Notes: generated by a model not told the origin, from the letters alone. A DNA stretch of 64,000 bases from JALYUA01 sp039931865 (GCA_039931865.1 JBDTRB010000001.1:65153-129152); one strand, 5' to 3'; shown: positions 54,775 to 63,568, numbered from the stretch's first letter. Translations and numbers: made by a program.

Positions 54775-55703
54775 CGCGGGCGCTCATCTCCGTCGTCGTC
54801 CCCGTTTACTTCAACGCGGGCACCGTCGCGCGTCTCGCGGAGCGGCTGCGGTCGGCCGCCTCCAGCTCGGACTGGAACCTCGAGGTTCTGTTCGTGGACG
54901 ACGGATCCGGCGACGACTCGTGGGAGCGGATCCTCGAGATCTGCCGCGGGTGGCCGTCCGCGAGAGGAATCCGGCTGACCCGCAACTTCGGGTCGCAGAT
55001 GGCGATCGTCGCAGGTCTCCGCGAGGCGCGCGGTGACGCCGCCGCCGTGCTCTCCGCCGACCTTCAGGAGCCGCCGGAGCTGCTTCCCGAGCTCGTCGCG
55101 GCGTGGCGGCGCGGCGCGACCGCGGCCCTCGCCGTGCGCCGCAGCCGCCCCGAGGGGTGGACCTCCCGCACGGCGTCCGGTCTCTACTACCGCGCGCTCA
55201 AGAAGCTCGCGTTCTCGGAGATGCCGGCGGAGGGCTTCGACTGCTTCCTGATCGGCCGGCCGGCGATCGACTTCCTGGCGCAGACGCGCGAAGTCAATAC
55301 GTCGCTTCCCGGCCTCCTCCTCTGGGCCGGATTTCCGGCCGCGCTCGTCCCGTACGACCGCGTCCCGCGCGACGAGGGGCGGTCCCGCTGGACCCTCGCC
55401 AAGAAGCTCAAATATTTCGCCGACGCCATCGTGTCCTTTTCCTACGCTCCGCTGCGGGTGATGTCGGTCGCCGGCATCCTGCTGGCGCTTCTCGCTTTCG
55501 CGTACGCCGCGTTTCTGATTTTTTTCAAGCTGTTCCACGGGCAGCCGATCCAGGGATGGACCACGACCATGGTCGTGCTCGCATTTCTCTCGGGGGTGCA
55601 GCTCCTTTCGCTCGGGATCCTGGGCGAGTACCTGTGGCGGACGCTCGATGCGGCGCGCGGACGCGCGGGGTTCGTGGTGAGGGAGAAGACGAAGGAAGGG
55701 TAG
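54771..55703 (+). CDS. Membrane family 2 glycosyltransferase (polyprenyl-phosphate sugar transferase, GtrB/ArnC-like)
   Basis: 310 residues. GT-A domain with ISVVVPVYFNAGTVARLAE, VLFVDDGSGDDSWE, GIRLTRNFGSQMAIVAGL and the DxD-like SADLQEPPELLPEL, then two C-terminal helices (VMSVAGILLALLAFAYAAFL, VLAFLSGVQLLSLGILGEYL). It attaches a sugar to undecaprenyl phosphate for later transfer outside. Last gene of the 51980-55703 cluster. Confidence 0.93.
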   Translation: MTRALISVVVPVYFNAGTVARLAERLRSAASSSDWNLEVLFVDDGSGDDSWERILEICRGWPSARGIRLTRNFGSQMAIVAGLREARGDAAAVLSADLQEPPELLPELVAAWRRGATAALAVRRSRPEGWTSRTASGLYYRALKKLAFSEMPAEGFDCFLIGRPAIDFLAQTREVNTSLPGLLLWAGFPAALVPYDRVPRDEGRSRWTLAKKLKYFADAIVSFSYAPLRVMSVAGILLALLAFAYAAFLIFFKLFHGQPIQGWTTTMVVLAFLSGVQLLSLGILGEYLWRTLDAARGRAGFVVREKTKEG

Positions 55704-55752
55704 GGGTCAGGGTTACGGGGTCGTGAAGGGTAAGGGGTAAGGGGTCAGGGGT
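55704..55752 (+). repeat. Degenerate GGGGTCA/AAGGGGT heptamer array (7 units)
   Basis: GGGTCAG, GGTTACG, GGGTCGT, GAAGGGT, AAGGGGT, AAGGGGT, CAGGGGT in 7-bp register, starting right after the glycosyltransferase stop. Its end GGGGTGAGGCGGA (55747-55759) is a perfect inverted match to 55861-55873. Confidence 0.75.
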
Positions 55753-55794
55753 GAGGCGGACGGGAGCGGACGACAGGGAAATCCACCGCCTCGC

Positions 55795-55832
55795 AAAAAC
55801 ACGACGGCCTTCGGACGCCCTCCGTTGTTTTT
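55795..55832. terminator. Bidirectional terminator between convergent genes
   Basis: AAAAACA (55795-55801) plus ACGG (55804-55807) pair with CCGT (55822-55825) plus TGTTTTT (55826-55832), with a 2-nt bulge. A-run and T-run flank the stem so it can act on both strands, between the glycosyltransferase and rsmB. Confidence 0.65.
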
Positions 55833-55864
55833 CCGGCGCGCGGTTCGTCCTTTGGTCCGGTCCG

Positions 55865-55931
55865 CCTCACCCCTCACGCCTGACCCCTCACGGCCCCCGG
55901 GTCCTTCTCACCCCTCACGCCTCACCCCTCA
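55865..55931 (-). repeat. CCTCACC/CCTCACG heptamer array, inverted
   Basis: CCTCACC, CCTCACG, CCTGACC, CCTCACG (55865-55892), a 16-18 bp break, then further CCTCACC/CCTCACG units to the rsmB stop. Mirror image of the array at 55704-55752. Confidence 0.75.
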
Positions 55932-57287
55932 CGTCCCGGCGTCCCGGCGCCTCAGCAGGTGGGCGGTAAATCCGTCGTTGGTTGCGCCGGGGAGGATCTG
56001 GAGCCGGTGTCCTTCGACGAACTCGCGGAGGCCTTCGGGCGCGTCGATCGGGGCGGCCTCGAGTCCGGCGTCGCGCTCTAAGACCCGCTGGACCACGCGC
56101 TCGTTCTCCTCGAACTCCAGGCTGCAAGTCGAGTACAGGATGAATCCGCCCGGGGCCGCGAGAGCGGCGGCGGCGGCTAAGCCGCGCTCCTGCGCCCGCG
56201 ACAGGCTTTCGATGGCGTCCCGGCTCACGCGGTAGCGGATCTCGGGGTTCTTCCGGAGCGTCCCGGTCCCGCTGCACGGCGCGTCGTAGAGCACCCGGTC
56301 GAACGCTCCGGCGGGAAGAGGCGAAAAAAGGATGTCGGCCGCCGCGGCGAAGACCTCCTGGATTCCTAAACGGCGCCGTGCTTCCGAGACACGGAGGAGC
56401 CGCGCCGGCGATCGGTCGAGAGCCACGACTCGCCGTGCGCGTCCGAGCGCGACCGCCGCGAACGACTTTCCGCCCGGAGCGGCCGCGACGTCTACGAGGG
56501 TGTCCCCCGGCGGCATCAGGAGCGGGAGCGCCTGCGAGCCGACGTCCTGGATGGCGAAGTGCCCCGACGGGAAGAGCGGCGACTTCAGCGGATTTCCTGA
56601 AAGGACGACGAGGCCGAGCGGCGAGATCGCCGAGATCTCCGTCTCGATTCCTTCCGCGGAGAGCGCGGACGCGAGCGCCGCCCGATCGGTGCACCGCGGA
56701 TTGACCAGGAGGTCGAGACCCGAAGGCGCGTTGTCGGACGCGAGCAGCGCCAGCGTCCGCTCGATCCCGAACCGGCGAAGCCAGCGCCCGACTAAAAACT
56801 CCGGGTGGGAAAATCGAGCGGCCAGTCCGGCGGCGTCGAGAGTCGCCGGATCCGGCTCGGCGGGTGCTCCCCGGCGCAACAGGGTCCGCAGAACGGCGTT
56901 CACCAGCCGCCCCGCGCCGTCACCTCCGCTCCCCCGGGCATGCCGGACCGCTTCGTCAACCGCGGCGTACTCGGGCACGCGGTCGAGATGCCGGAGCTGG
57001 TAGAGCGCGACCTCGAGGACTTCCCGGAGAGGCGAGGCGAGCTTCGCGAGCGGGATCCGCGAAACCGCCGCAAGCTCCGCGTCGAGGGACGCGCGACGCC
57101 GCAGCACGCCGAGCACGAGGTGGCGGAAGAGGTCGTGATCGGCCGGAGAGAGCGTGCTGCCGCGCTCGGCCAGAAGCGGCGTCGCCCGGCCTCCTCGCTC
57201 GAGCACCTCGCGCAGGACCTCGACCGCGCGGCGGCGCGCCGGCGAGATGGCCCGGACCCCCGGAGGCGGCACCGGGCGCCCTTTCAA
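55929..57287 (-). CDS. rsmB: 16S rRNA (cytosine-967-C5)-methyltransferase
   Basis: 452 residues. N-terminal NusB-like RNA-binding domain (about 15-150: RRRAVEVLREVLERGG, LYQLRHLDRVPEYAAVDEAV), then the SAM-dependent domain with VDVAAAPGGKSFAA, YDAPCSGTGTLRKNPEIRYR (general-acid cysteine) and YSTCSLEFEENE (catalytic cysteine). Start is inferred as TTG at 57287, overlapping the fmt stop by 4 bp (TTGA), with GTG at 57272 as an alternative. The 3' end abuts a repeat array. Confidence 0.92.
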   Translation of the reverse strand: MKGRPVPPPGVRAISPARRRAVEVLREVLERGGRATPLLAERGSTLSPADHDLFRHLVLGVLRRRASLDAELAAVSRIPLAKLASPLREVLEVALYQLRHLDRVPEYAAVDEAVRHARGSGGDGAGRLVNAVLRTLLRRGAPAEPDPATLDAAGLAARFSHPEFLVGRWLRRFGIERTLALLASDNAPSGLDLLVNPRCTDRAALASALSAEGIETEISAISPLGLVVLSGNPLKSPLFPSGHFAIQDVGSQALPLLMPPGDTLVDVAAAPGGKSFAAVALGRARRVVALDRSPARLLRVSEARRRLGIQEVFAAAADILFSPLPAGAFDRVLYDAPCSGTGTLRKNPEIRYRVSRDAIESLSRAQERGLAAAAALAAPGGFILYSTCSLEFEENERVVQRVLERDAGLEAAPIDAPEGLREFVEGHRLQILPGATNDGFTAHLLRRRDAGT

Positions 57288-58252
57288 GCGGCCAGGCTTT
57301 CGAAGCGGCCGGCTGCGGCGTTCGCGAGGAACTCTCCGGCGCTCACCGGCTTCTTCCCCTCGCGTTGCAGCCGCAGCACGAGGAGCGACGTGCCTTTGCC
57401 GGCGGCGACGACGAGCCCCGAGTCGGACGCGTGGAACGTTCCGGGGGGCGTGCTGAGGGAATCCAGCCCGACTTCCAATGGCACTCGCACTCGCACTCGC
57501 ACTCGGGCCTCGAGGAGCTTGATGCGCTCGCCGGCCAGGAAGGTGAACAGACCCGGCCACGGCGTAAACGCGCGAAGCCGTCGCTCGAGCTCGGGCGCCG
57601 GGAGAGACCAGTCCACCTGGCCATCCTCGCGACGGATGGTCCGGCAGTATGTCGGCGTCCCCTCCTGCGACCGCGAGGAAAGCGTCCCGCTCTCGAGCCC
57701 CGCCAGCGTCTCGGCGAGAAGGTCCGCCCCTGCGGAGGACAGCCGCGCGGAGAGCGAGACCGCGTTCTCGCGAGGCCCGATCGGGAGGCGCCGCTCCAGG
57801 AACACGGGACCGGCGTCGAGCTCACTCACGAGGCGCATCGTGGACACGCCGGTCTCCGGGTCCCCCGCGAGAATCGCCGCCTGAATCGGAGACGCGCCCC
57901 GGTGGCGCGGTAGAAGCGACGCATGGACGTTGACGCACCCGAGCCGCGGCACAGCGAGGATCTCGTCGGGGAGGATCTTCCCGTAGGCAACGACGACGCC
58001 GACGTCGGGCGCTGCGGCGCGAAGCCGCTCGAGGAATGCGAGGTTGTCGCGAAGCCTCTCGGGCCGCTCGATGGCGATGTTGCGCTCCCGGGCCGCGAGC
58101 GCAACCGGGGACGGGACCGGCTGGCCATGGCGGCCGACCGGCCTGTCCGGAGCGGTGACGACGAGCGGGACCACCGCGGTGTCGGCGAGCCTCTCGAACG
58201 CCGGGACCGCGAACGCCGGCGTCCCGAAGAAGACGCAGCGAAGCAGCGTCAG
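57284..58252 (-). CDS. fmt: Methionyl-tRNA formyltransferase, apparent CTG start
   Basis: 322 residues if started at CTG 58252. Formylates initiator Met-tRNA. Core motifs: HASLLPRHRGASPIQAAILA, GDPETGVSTM, RLVSELDAGPVFLE and C-terminal FTPWPGLFTF. The first canonical start (GTG 58174) would delete the conserved N-terminus, but the frame continues upstream as LRCVFFGTPAFAVPAFERLA, the expected folate-site region. No ATG, GTG or TTG occurs there. CTG at 58252 overlaps the upstream stop as CTGA, mirroring this operon's other couplings. A GAGTGC hexamer repeat (57480-57505) encodes RVRVRVRV. Confidence 0.93.
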   Translation of the reverse strand: MTLLRCVFFGTPAFAVPAFERLADTAVVPLVVTAPDRPVGRHGQPVPSPVALAARERNIAIERPERLRDNLAFLERLRAAAPDVGVVVAYGKILPDEILAVPRLGCVNVHASLLPRHRGASPIQAAILAGDPETGVSTMRLVSELDAGPVFLERRLPIGPRENAVSLSARLSSAGADLLAETLAGLESGTLSSRSQEGTPTYCRTIRREDGQVDWSLPAPELERRLRAFTPWPGLFTFLAGERIKLLEARVRVRVRVPLEVGLDSLSTPPGTFHASDSGLVVAAGKGTSLLVLRLQREGKKPVSAGEFLANAAAGRFESLAA

Positions 58253-58686
58253 CTCCGCAGCGTGCGGTCGCCGAGCTCAGGCGACTCGCCGGCCGCGGAC
58301 CCGTGAAGCGCCGTGTCGGCCACCGCGGCCGGCTCGCCCGCGAAAGGTGCGGCGACGGTCAGCTCGGGGCCGGAATGACGGAGCTTCCAGAGAGAACGGC
58401 CCGCCCAGAGCCCCGAGGCCGCGAAGAAGAGAAGCGCGAGCCCGTCCACGAATCCGAAGAGGACCCAGGCGCGGGGCCACCGCTTTTCGAACCCGTAAAA
58501 CAGCACCGGCAGGAACAGCAGGAACGCGTAGATCGCGACCACGATGGTCCGCCGGAGCTCGTGCTGCCGGTCGACCGGGGGCTCTAAGAACCCGAGTCCC
58601 TTCGCCAGGCGGTAGACGAGGTACGCAAACGCCGGCGCCGCCGCGAGCGCCACCGCCATCCAGAGGAAAGGCCGGGTCAGTCTCAC
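58249..58686 (-). CDS. Small membrane protein of unknown function
   Basis: 145 residues, three predicted helices (FLWMAVALAAAPAFAYLVY, TIVVAIYAFLLFLPVLFYGF, WVLFGFVDGLALLFFAASGLW) and a polar C-terminal tail. I do not recognise the family. Overlaps ftsK (upstream, ATGA) and fmt (downstream, CTGA) by 4 bp each, so it is firmly in the ftsK-fmt-rsmB operon; that position suggests a conserved housekeeping-linked role. Confidence 0.75.
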   Translation of the reverse strand: MRLTRPFLWMAVALAAAPAFAYLVYRLAKGLGFLEPPVDRQHELRRTIVVAIYAFLLFLPVLFYGFEKRWPRAWVLFGFVDGLALLFFAASGLWAGRSLWKLRHSGPELTVAAPFAGEPAAVADTALHGSAAGESPELGDRTLRS

Positions 58687-61034
58687 CGTGGCTGCCGGTC
58701 GACGGCTTCGAAGTAGTCCTGTGACACGAGGACCTCGCGAGGCTTGGAGCCGCGCGGCGGCCCGAGCAGCCCGTCACGCGACATCATGTCGATCAGCTTG
58801 CCAGCGCGCGAGAACCCGACGCCCATGCGGCGCTGGAGGAAGGAAATGGATGCCATTTTTTCCTTCACGACGATGCGCGCCGCCTCGTCGTACAGCGGAT
58901 CGTTCTCATCGTTGCCCTCCCCATCGCCCCGCCGCGTCACCTCATCGCGGTCCTTCGTGACGTCCTCGTTGAAGTGCGGCTTGCTCTGCTTCTTCAGAAA
59001 CTTCACCAGCGCGGCGGTCTCCTGCACGGAGACGTACGCGCCGTGCACGCGCCGCAACCGCGAGGTGCCCGGGGGCAGAAAGAGCATGTCGCCGCGCCCG
59101 AGCAGCCGCTCCGCGCCGTTGCCGTCCAGGATGACGCGCGAGTCGATCTTCGAGGACACCTTGAACGCGATGCGCGATGGAAGGTTGGCCTTGATGACGC
59201 CGGTCAGAACGTCCACGGACGGGCGCTGGGTCGCGACCACGAGGTGGATCCCGACGGCGCGCGCCTTCTGGGCGAGCCGCACGATCGACTCCTCGACGTC
59301 CTTCGGAGCGGTCATCATGAGATCGGCGAGCTCGTCGATCACAATGACGATCAGCGGCATCGGCTCGAGCTTCAGGTCCTCGTCCGGATGGTCGGCTTTC
59401 ACGCGCGCGATGACCTCCGGGTCCTTGATCGCGGCGTTGTACTGCTCAGCGTTGCGGACCTGCCCCACGTCGGAAAGGATCTGGAAGCGCTCCTCCATCA
59501 CCCCGACCGCCCACTTCAGCGCGTTCGACGCCTTCTTCGGGTCCGTAATGATCGGAGTCAGGAGGTGCGGCAGGTTTTCGTACATTTCGAGCTCGACCAT
59601 CTTCGGGTCGATCAGGATCAGCTTCACCTGGTCCGGCCTCGCCTTGTAGAGCAGTGACGTCAGCAGGGAGTTGATCCCGACGCTCTTTCCCGAGCCGGTC
59701 GTCCCGGCAATCAAGAGATGCGGCATCGCGCGAAGATCGTCGACGACGGGCTCGCCATGGATGTCCTTGCCGAGCGCCAGGGTGAGCAGCGACGGCGAGC
59801 GCACGAATTTTTCGGACTCGAGGACGTCGCGGAGCGCGATCACCTCTCCGCCGCCCGGGTTAGGCACTTCGATGCCGACGCTGGCTCGCCCGGGAAGCCT
59901 TTCGATGCGGATCGACTCCGCGGAGAGCGCCAGCGCGAGATCTTCGGAGAGGCCCATCACCTGGTTGACCTTGATGCCCGCCGCGGGCCGGAATTCGTAC
60001 GTCGTCACGACCGGCCCCGGATGGTATTCCGCGATGTCCCCTTCGACGCCGAACTCCGCGCACTTGGCGGCGATCAGCTTCCCGCTTTCCGCGAGGAGCT
60101 TGCGGTCCACGGTGCCGACGTTCTCGCGCCTCTCGAGCAGCGACGAGGGCGGGTACGTGTAGCCCTCGACGACGAGCGGCAGGTTCTGCTGGGTATCGGG
60201 CTTCTTCCGAGGGGGCCCGGCGGACGGCCCGGAGGAGGGAGCCGGTTTCCGCGGCGCGACCGTCGTCTTCGTCAGGGAAAATCTGCCCGGCCCCGGCAGC
60301 TCGACCAGGACGGGCGCCAGATCATCGCGAGCGAACGGCACCTCGTCGAGCGACACCGGAGATTGCCGGGCCTTCTCGAGGTGCTTGGCGACGACCGTGC
60401 GGCGCAGCCGCTCCTTGGTCCGGCTGTCCCGGCGCCGCGCCCACCGCACGGTTCCGCGGCTCCAGAGCCCGGCGAAACGAATGCGCAGGCCGAGGAACAC
60501 CTCCGCGAGAGAAACCTGCGTCGCCAGCGGGATCGCGAGCAGCACCAGCGCCGAACAGAGGAGGGCCGCTCCGGTCGTCCCGAGGCGACCGCGCGCTGCT
60601 TCCGAGGCCGCGCGTCCGACGACGCCGCCGGCGTCCATCTCCTCGCCCGAGAAAACGCGGCGTCCCACGGAGAGCGACAGGAGCGCGGGGACCGCAAGGG
60701 CGAGCAGCGCGAATCCGGCCGCTTTCGTCGCCGGGTTGTCGAAATGCCGCTGCCAGAATCGGCGCCAGCCCCAGTACAGCAGCAGGACCGGGACCGCCCA
60801 GGCCGCGAACCCGCCGGCGGCATACAGCGCGGCCGAGAGCGACGCGCCGAAGGTCCCGATCCAGTTCGCGGGACCGGCCGCGTCGACGGGATTCCCGACG
60901 GAATGCGAGAAGAGGCTCGGGTCCGCTCCGTCGTGGGAAAGCAGTGACAGGGCCACGAGGGCCCCGGTCAGGAGGAGAAGAACTCCGATCGCTTCGCTGG
61001 CCAGACGGCCGCGCCAGAAGGCTCCTTGGCTCAA
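58683..61034 (-). CDS. ftsK: DNA translocase FtsK/SpoIIIE
   Basis: 783 residues. Four N-terminal helices (to about 180), a short linker with a basic/Pro-rich part, the alpha-beta motor (ADYHPGPVVTTYEFRPAAGI-type region, Walker A AGTTGSGKSVGINS, Walker B LIVIVIDELADLMM) and a C-terminal gamma winged helix (SISFLQRRMGVGFSRAGKLI) that reads polar KOPS-like sequences. It pumps chromosome ends through the division septum. Start TTG at 61034, with CATAAT (61043-61048) 8 nt upstream. First gene of the operon. Confidence 0.96.
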   Translation of the reverse strand: MSQGAFWRGRLASEAIGVLLLLTGALVALSLLSHDGADPSLFSHSVGNPVDAAGPANWIGTFGASLSAALYAAGGFAAWAVPVLLLYWGWRRFWQRHFDNPATKAAGFALLALAVPALLSLSVGRRVFSGEEMDAGGVVGRAASEAARGRLGTTGAALLCSALVLLAIPLATQVSLAEVFLGLRIRFAGLWSRGTVRWARRRDSRTKERLRRTVVAKHLEKARQSPVSLDEVPFARDDLAPVLVELPGPGRFSLTKTTVAPRKPAPSSGPSAGPPRKKPDTQQNLPLVVEGYTYPPSSLLERRENVGTVDRKLLAESGKLIAAKCAEFGVEGDIAEYHPGPVVTTYEFRPAAGIKVNQVMGLSEDLALALSAESIRIERLPGRASVGIEVPNPGGGEVIALRDVLESEKFVRSPSLLTLALGKDIHGEPVVDDLRAMPHLLIAGTTGSGKSVGINSLLTSLLYKARPDQVKLILIDPKMVELEMYENLPHLLTPIITDPKKASNALKWAVGVMEERFQILSDVGQVRNAEQYNAAIKDPEVIARVKADHPDEDLKLEPMPLIVIVIDELADLMMTAPKDVEESIVRLAQKARAVGIHLVVATQRPSVDVLTGVIKANLPSRIAFKVSSKIDSRVILDGNGAERLLGRGDMLFLPPGTSRLRRVHGAYVSVQETAALVKFLKKQSKPHFNEDVTKDRDEVTRRGDGEGNDENDPLYDEAARIVVKEKMASISFLQRRMGVGFSRAGKLIDMMSRDGLLGPPRGSKPREVLVSQDYFEAVDRQPR

Positions 61035-61042
61035 TCTGGACC

Positions 61043-61048
61043 ATTATG
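61043..61048 (-). promoter_or_regulatory. -10 box CATAAT, ftsK operon
   Basis: One mismatch to TATAAT, 8 nt before the TTG at 61034. Leaderless arrangement; weaker match than the other boxes. Confidence 0.3.
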
Positions 61049-61180
61049 CGGCGGAACCCGCGGAAAGGCGAACGGCGGCGCGCGGCGAGAGCGCGCCGGT
61101 GAACTCTTCGACGGGAAGAGAGCCGGCGCGTCTCGCGTCTCGCGTCTCGCGTCTCTAAAGGAGCCGGACCGCGCGAGGAG

Positions 61181-62209
61181 CTACTTCACATCGTCCCACG
61201 CGGCGCCCGCATTGGCCGCAAAGCGCTCCTTGTAACCGGTCCACTTTTCGTAGGCGGGAAGCGAGACCTCGCGAAGGAAGACTTCTTTCGACTTTCCCGC
61301 TGTCTTCGCCTTGCGTGCGGCATCGAGAACGTCCGCGATGTACGTCCGGAACACCTTCAACCCGGCGAGATCGGTGACCTCACCGTGGCCGGGAATGATT
61401 CGGGCGTCCGGGGACACCTTCGAGATCGCTTTGTCGATCGCCGCGAGGTAGCCGGTCGCCGAGCCGCCGCTCGAGACGTCGATGAACGGGACCACCTGGT
61501 TGAAGAAATCGTCGCCCATGTGGAGCACCTTCGCCTTCTCGAACCACACGACGCTGTCTCCGTCGGTGTGTGCCGGGGGGAGATGCCAGACGTTGATGGT
61601 CTCGTCGCCCATGTGGATCCGCATCGACGACTCGAACGTCATGACGGGTGCGGCGATCTCTTCGACCCGGACGGACTTCGCCCACGCGAGCTGGTCCGAG
61701 AGCGACTTCGCCGCCTGATCCCTGCCCGCCGCCCGCGCCTGATCGATCAAGGCGGGGTAGTTCCGGGTGATCTCCGCGGGGCTCGCGAGCATCCGGGTGC
61801 GGACGTTGTCGTGGGCGACGATCATCGCGAACTGGCGGAAGACCTCGTTGCCCCCGACGTGATCGCCGTGGTGATGGGTGTTCAGGAGAAAGCGAATCGG
61901 CTTGTCGCTGATCTTCCGGATCTGCCGGACGATTCCCGGAGCGATGTCCTTGAACTGGGAGTCGACGACCAGCACCGCGTCGGGGCCGACGAAGAAGCCG
62001 ACGTTCCCGCCGCGGCCGTAGAGCGCGTAGACGTTTCCGGGAAGGGGCTGGAGCCGGAAGACGTCCTCGGGATTCTGATCGTGGTGCTCGCCCGCGGCCG
62101 GGGTCGCGCTCGGCGCCGGAGTCGGCCTCGGCGTCTGCGCCAGCAGCCCCGGCACTGCGGAGAGGAAGGCCGCGCCGACGGCAGCGGTGAGGACGGCAAT
62201 TCGTTTCAC
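61181..62209 (-). CDS. Secreted metallo-beta-lactamase-fold hydrolase
   Basis: 342 residues. Signal peptide (VKRIAVLTAAVGAAFLSAVPGLLA), then the MBL fold with zinc motif THHHGDHVGG (HxHxDH), a later PPAHTDGD-region histidine and IIPGHGEV. A helical C-terminal part extends it beyond beta-lactamases proper. Substrate unknown; I see no reason to call it an antibiotic-resistance enzyme. GTG start at 62209 is supported by GAAGGAG four nt upstream. Separate unit from ftsK. Confidence 0.88.
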   Translation of the reverse strand: MKRIAVLTAAVGAAFLSAVPGLLAQTPRPTPAPSATPAAGEHHDQNPEDVFRLQPLPGNVYALYGRGGNVGFFVGPDAVLVVDSQFKDIAPGIVRQIRKISDKPIRFLLNTHHHGDHVGGNEVFRQFAMIVAHDNVRTRMLASPAEITRNYPALIDQARAAGRDQAAKSLSDQLAWAKSVRVEEIAAPVMTFESSMRIHMGDETINVWHLPPAHTDGDSVVWFEKAKVLHMGDDFFNQVVPFIDVSSGGSATGYLAAIDKAISKVSPDARIIPGHGEVTDLAGLKVFRTYIADVLDAARKAKTAGKSKEVFLREVSLPAYEKWTGYKERFAANAGAAWDDVK

Positions 62210-62266
62210 GGGGCTCCTTCCGAAGGCGAGGAACTTTAGCTCGAAAGGGAGAAAGATTCCTCCGCT

Positions 62267-62293
62267 CCCTCTCCCGAGCGCCAAGGGAGAGGG
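62267..62293. repeat. REP-like palindrome CCCTCTCCC / GGGAGAGGG
   Basis: Perfect 9-bp arms with a 9-nt loop in the divergent gap between the MBL-fold gene and trpS. No T-run, so not a classical terminator. Confidence 0.55.
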
Positions 62294-62431
62294 CAGGGCC
62301 GAACGGCCGGTCGTCGGACTGGTGTCGGACCGGTGTTTCCGCCTCCGGCGTCCGGCATTTCCCGTAGGCGTTCGGACTTCGCCGTCCCCGTCTCGCGTCT
62401 GGCCCGGCACCGCGCCGCGCCGCGCCGACCT

Positions 62432-62437
62432 TACAAT
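62432..62437 (+). promoter_or_regulatory. -10 box TACAAT, trpS
   Basis: TACAAT 9 nt before the trpS ATG; no Shine-Dalgarno. Confidence 0.5.
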
Positions 62438-62446
62438 GCGCCCCTC

Positions 62447-63424
62447 ATGGAGCAAGCGCGCAGACCCCGGATCCTCTCGGGCGTTCAACCGTCCGGAAAG
62501 CTGCATCTCGGCAACTATTTCGGCGCGATCCAGCAGCACATCGCCCTCCAGGACGAAGGCGAGTGCTTTTTCTTCATCGCGGACTTCCACGCCTTGACGA
62601 CGATCCAGGATCGCGGGGCGCTCCGTGAGAACGTCCAGGCGGTCGCGCTCGACTACCTGGCGCTGGGACTCGATCCCGAAAAGGCGGCGTTCTTCCGGCA
62701 GTCCGACGTGCCGGAAGTGACGGAGCTCGCCTGGATCCTCTCGACGGTCACCGGGATGGGGCTTCTCGAGCGGGCCCACTCGTACAAGGACAAGCTCGCT
62801 CGCGGGATCCCTGCGACAGTCGGGCTCTTCAACTACCCGGTGCTGATGGCCGCCGACATCCTGATCTACCGCTCCAATCTCGTCCCGGTCGGCCAGGACC
62901 AGATTCAGCACATCGAGATGACGCGCGACATGGCCGGATATTTCAATCAGACTTTCAAGAAGGTCTTTCCGCTGCCGGAAGCGCGGCTCGAGCGCGCCGT
63001 CGTCGTTCCGGGCACCGATGGAAAGAAAATGAGCAAGTCCTACGGCAACACGATCGACATCTTCGCGGAAGGCGCTGCGCTCAAGAACGCCGTGATGAAG
63101 ATCGTCACCGACAGCACGCCGGTCGAATCGCCGAAGGACCCCGAGAAAGACAACGTGTTCGCGCTCTACGCGCTTCTCGCCACGCCGGCCGAAACCGAGG
63201 GGCTCGCGGCGCGCTACCGCGCGGGCGGGCTCGGATACGGAGACGCGAAGAAGCTCCTGATCGATCAGATCGACCGGCGCTTCGCGCCCGCGCGCGCCAA
63301 ACGTCTCGAGCTCGAGCAGCAGCCCGAACGCGTCGAGGCCGCGCTCCGGTCAGGGGCGGAGCGAGCCGGCGCCGTCGCCCGGGAAACGATGCGCCGGGTG
63401 CGCGAGGCGGTCGGGCTGCGCTAG
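62447..63424 (+). CDS. trpS: Tryptophanyl-tRNA synthetase
   Basis: 325 residues, normal length. Class Ic synthetase charging tRNA-Trp. HIGH-like motif PSGKLHLGNYFGA, GLFNYPVLMAADIL, VGQDQIQHIEMTRD and KMSKS (DGKKMSKSYGN) are all intact. The ATG at 62447 is chosen because it begins just before the conserved ARRPRILSGVQPSG and follows TACAAT by 9 nt. Single gene. Confidence 0.97.
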   Translation: MEQARRPRILSGVQPSGKLHLGNYFGAIQQHIALQDEGECFFFIADFHALTTIQDRGALRENVQAVALDYLALGLDPEKAAFFRQSDVPEVTELAWILSTVTGMGLLERAHSYKDKLARGIPATVGLFNYPVLMAADILIYRSNLVPVGQDQIQHIEMTRDMAGYFNQTFKKVFPLPEARLERAVVVPGTDGKKMSKSYGNTIDIFAEGAALKNAVMKIVTDSTPVESPKDPEKDNVFALYALLATPAETEGLAARYRAGGLGYGDAKKLLIDQIDRRFAPARAKRLELEQQPERVEAALRSGAERAGAVARETMRRVREAVGLR

Positions 63425-63463
63425 GGCCGGGTATCGGAAGCCGACCGACCGTCCCGCGATTTC

Positions 63464-63542
63464 GATTCTCGATCTCCGATTCCCGATCCTGCCGATTCCC
63501 GGGTCCCGGTTCCCGATTCCCGATTCCCGAGTCCCGAGTCCG
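63464..63542 (-). repeat. GGGAATC heptamer array, inverted and degenerate (about 11 units)
   Basis: Plus strand: GATTCTC, GATCTCC, GATTCCC, a 9-nt unit, GATTCCC, GGGTCCC, GGTTCCC, GATTCCC, GATTCCC, GAGTCCC, GAGTCCG. A fragment GGAAGCCGACCGACC of the dispersed element precedes it at about 63436-63450. Confidence 0.9.
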
Positions 63543-63554
63543 GCTGACTTGCGC

Positions 63555-63560
63555 TATATT
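63555..63560 (+). promoter_or_regulatory. -10 box TATATT, radical SAM gene
   Basis: TATATT 8 nt before the GTG at 63569; no Shine-Dalgarno. Confidence 0.45.
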
Positions 63561-63568
63561 TACGCCCC

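Noticed and set aside
61181..62209. Calling the MBL-fold protein a beta-lactamase resistance enzyme.
   Set aside because: Only the general HxHxDH zinc motif is shared; the long C-terminal extension and context give no support for antibiotic hydrolysis.
62267..62293. CCCTCTCCC/GGGAGAGGG palindrome considered as a terminator of the MBL-fold gene or trpS.
   Set aside because: It lies upstream of both divergent genes and has no T-run; recorded as a REP-like repeat instead.
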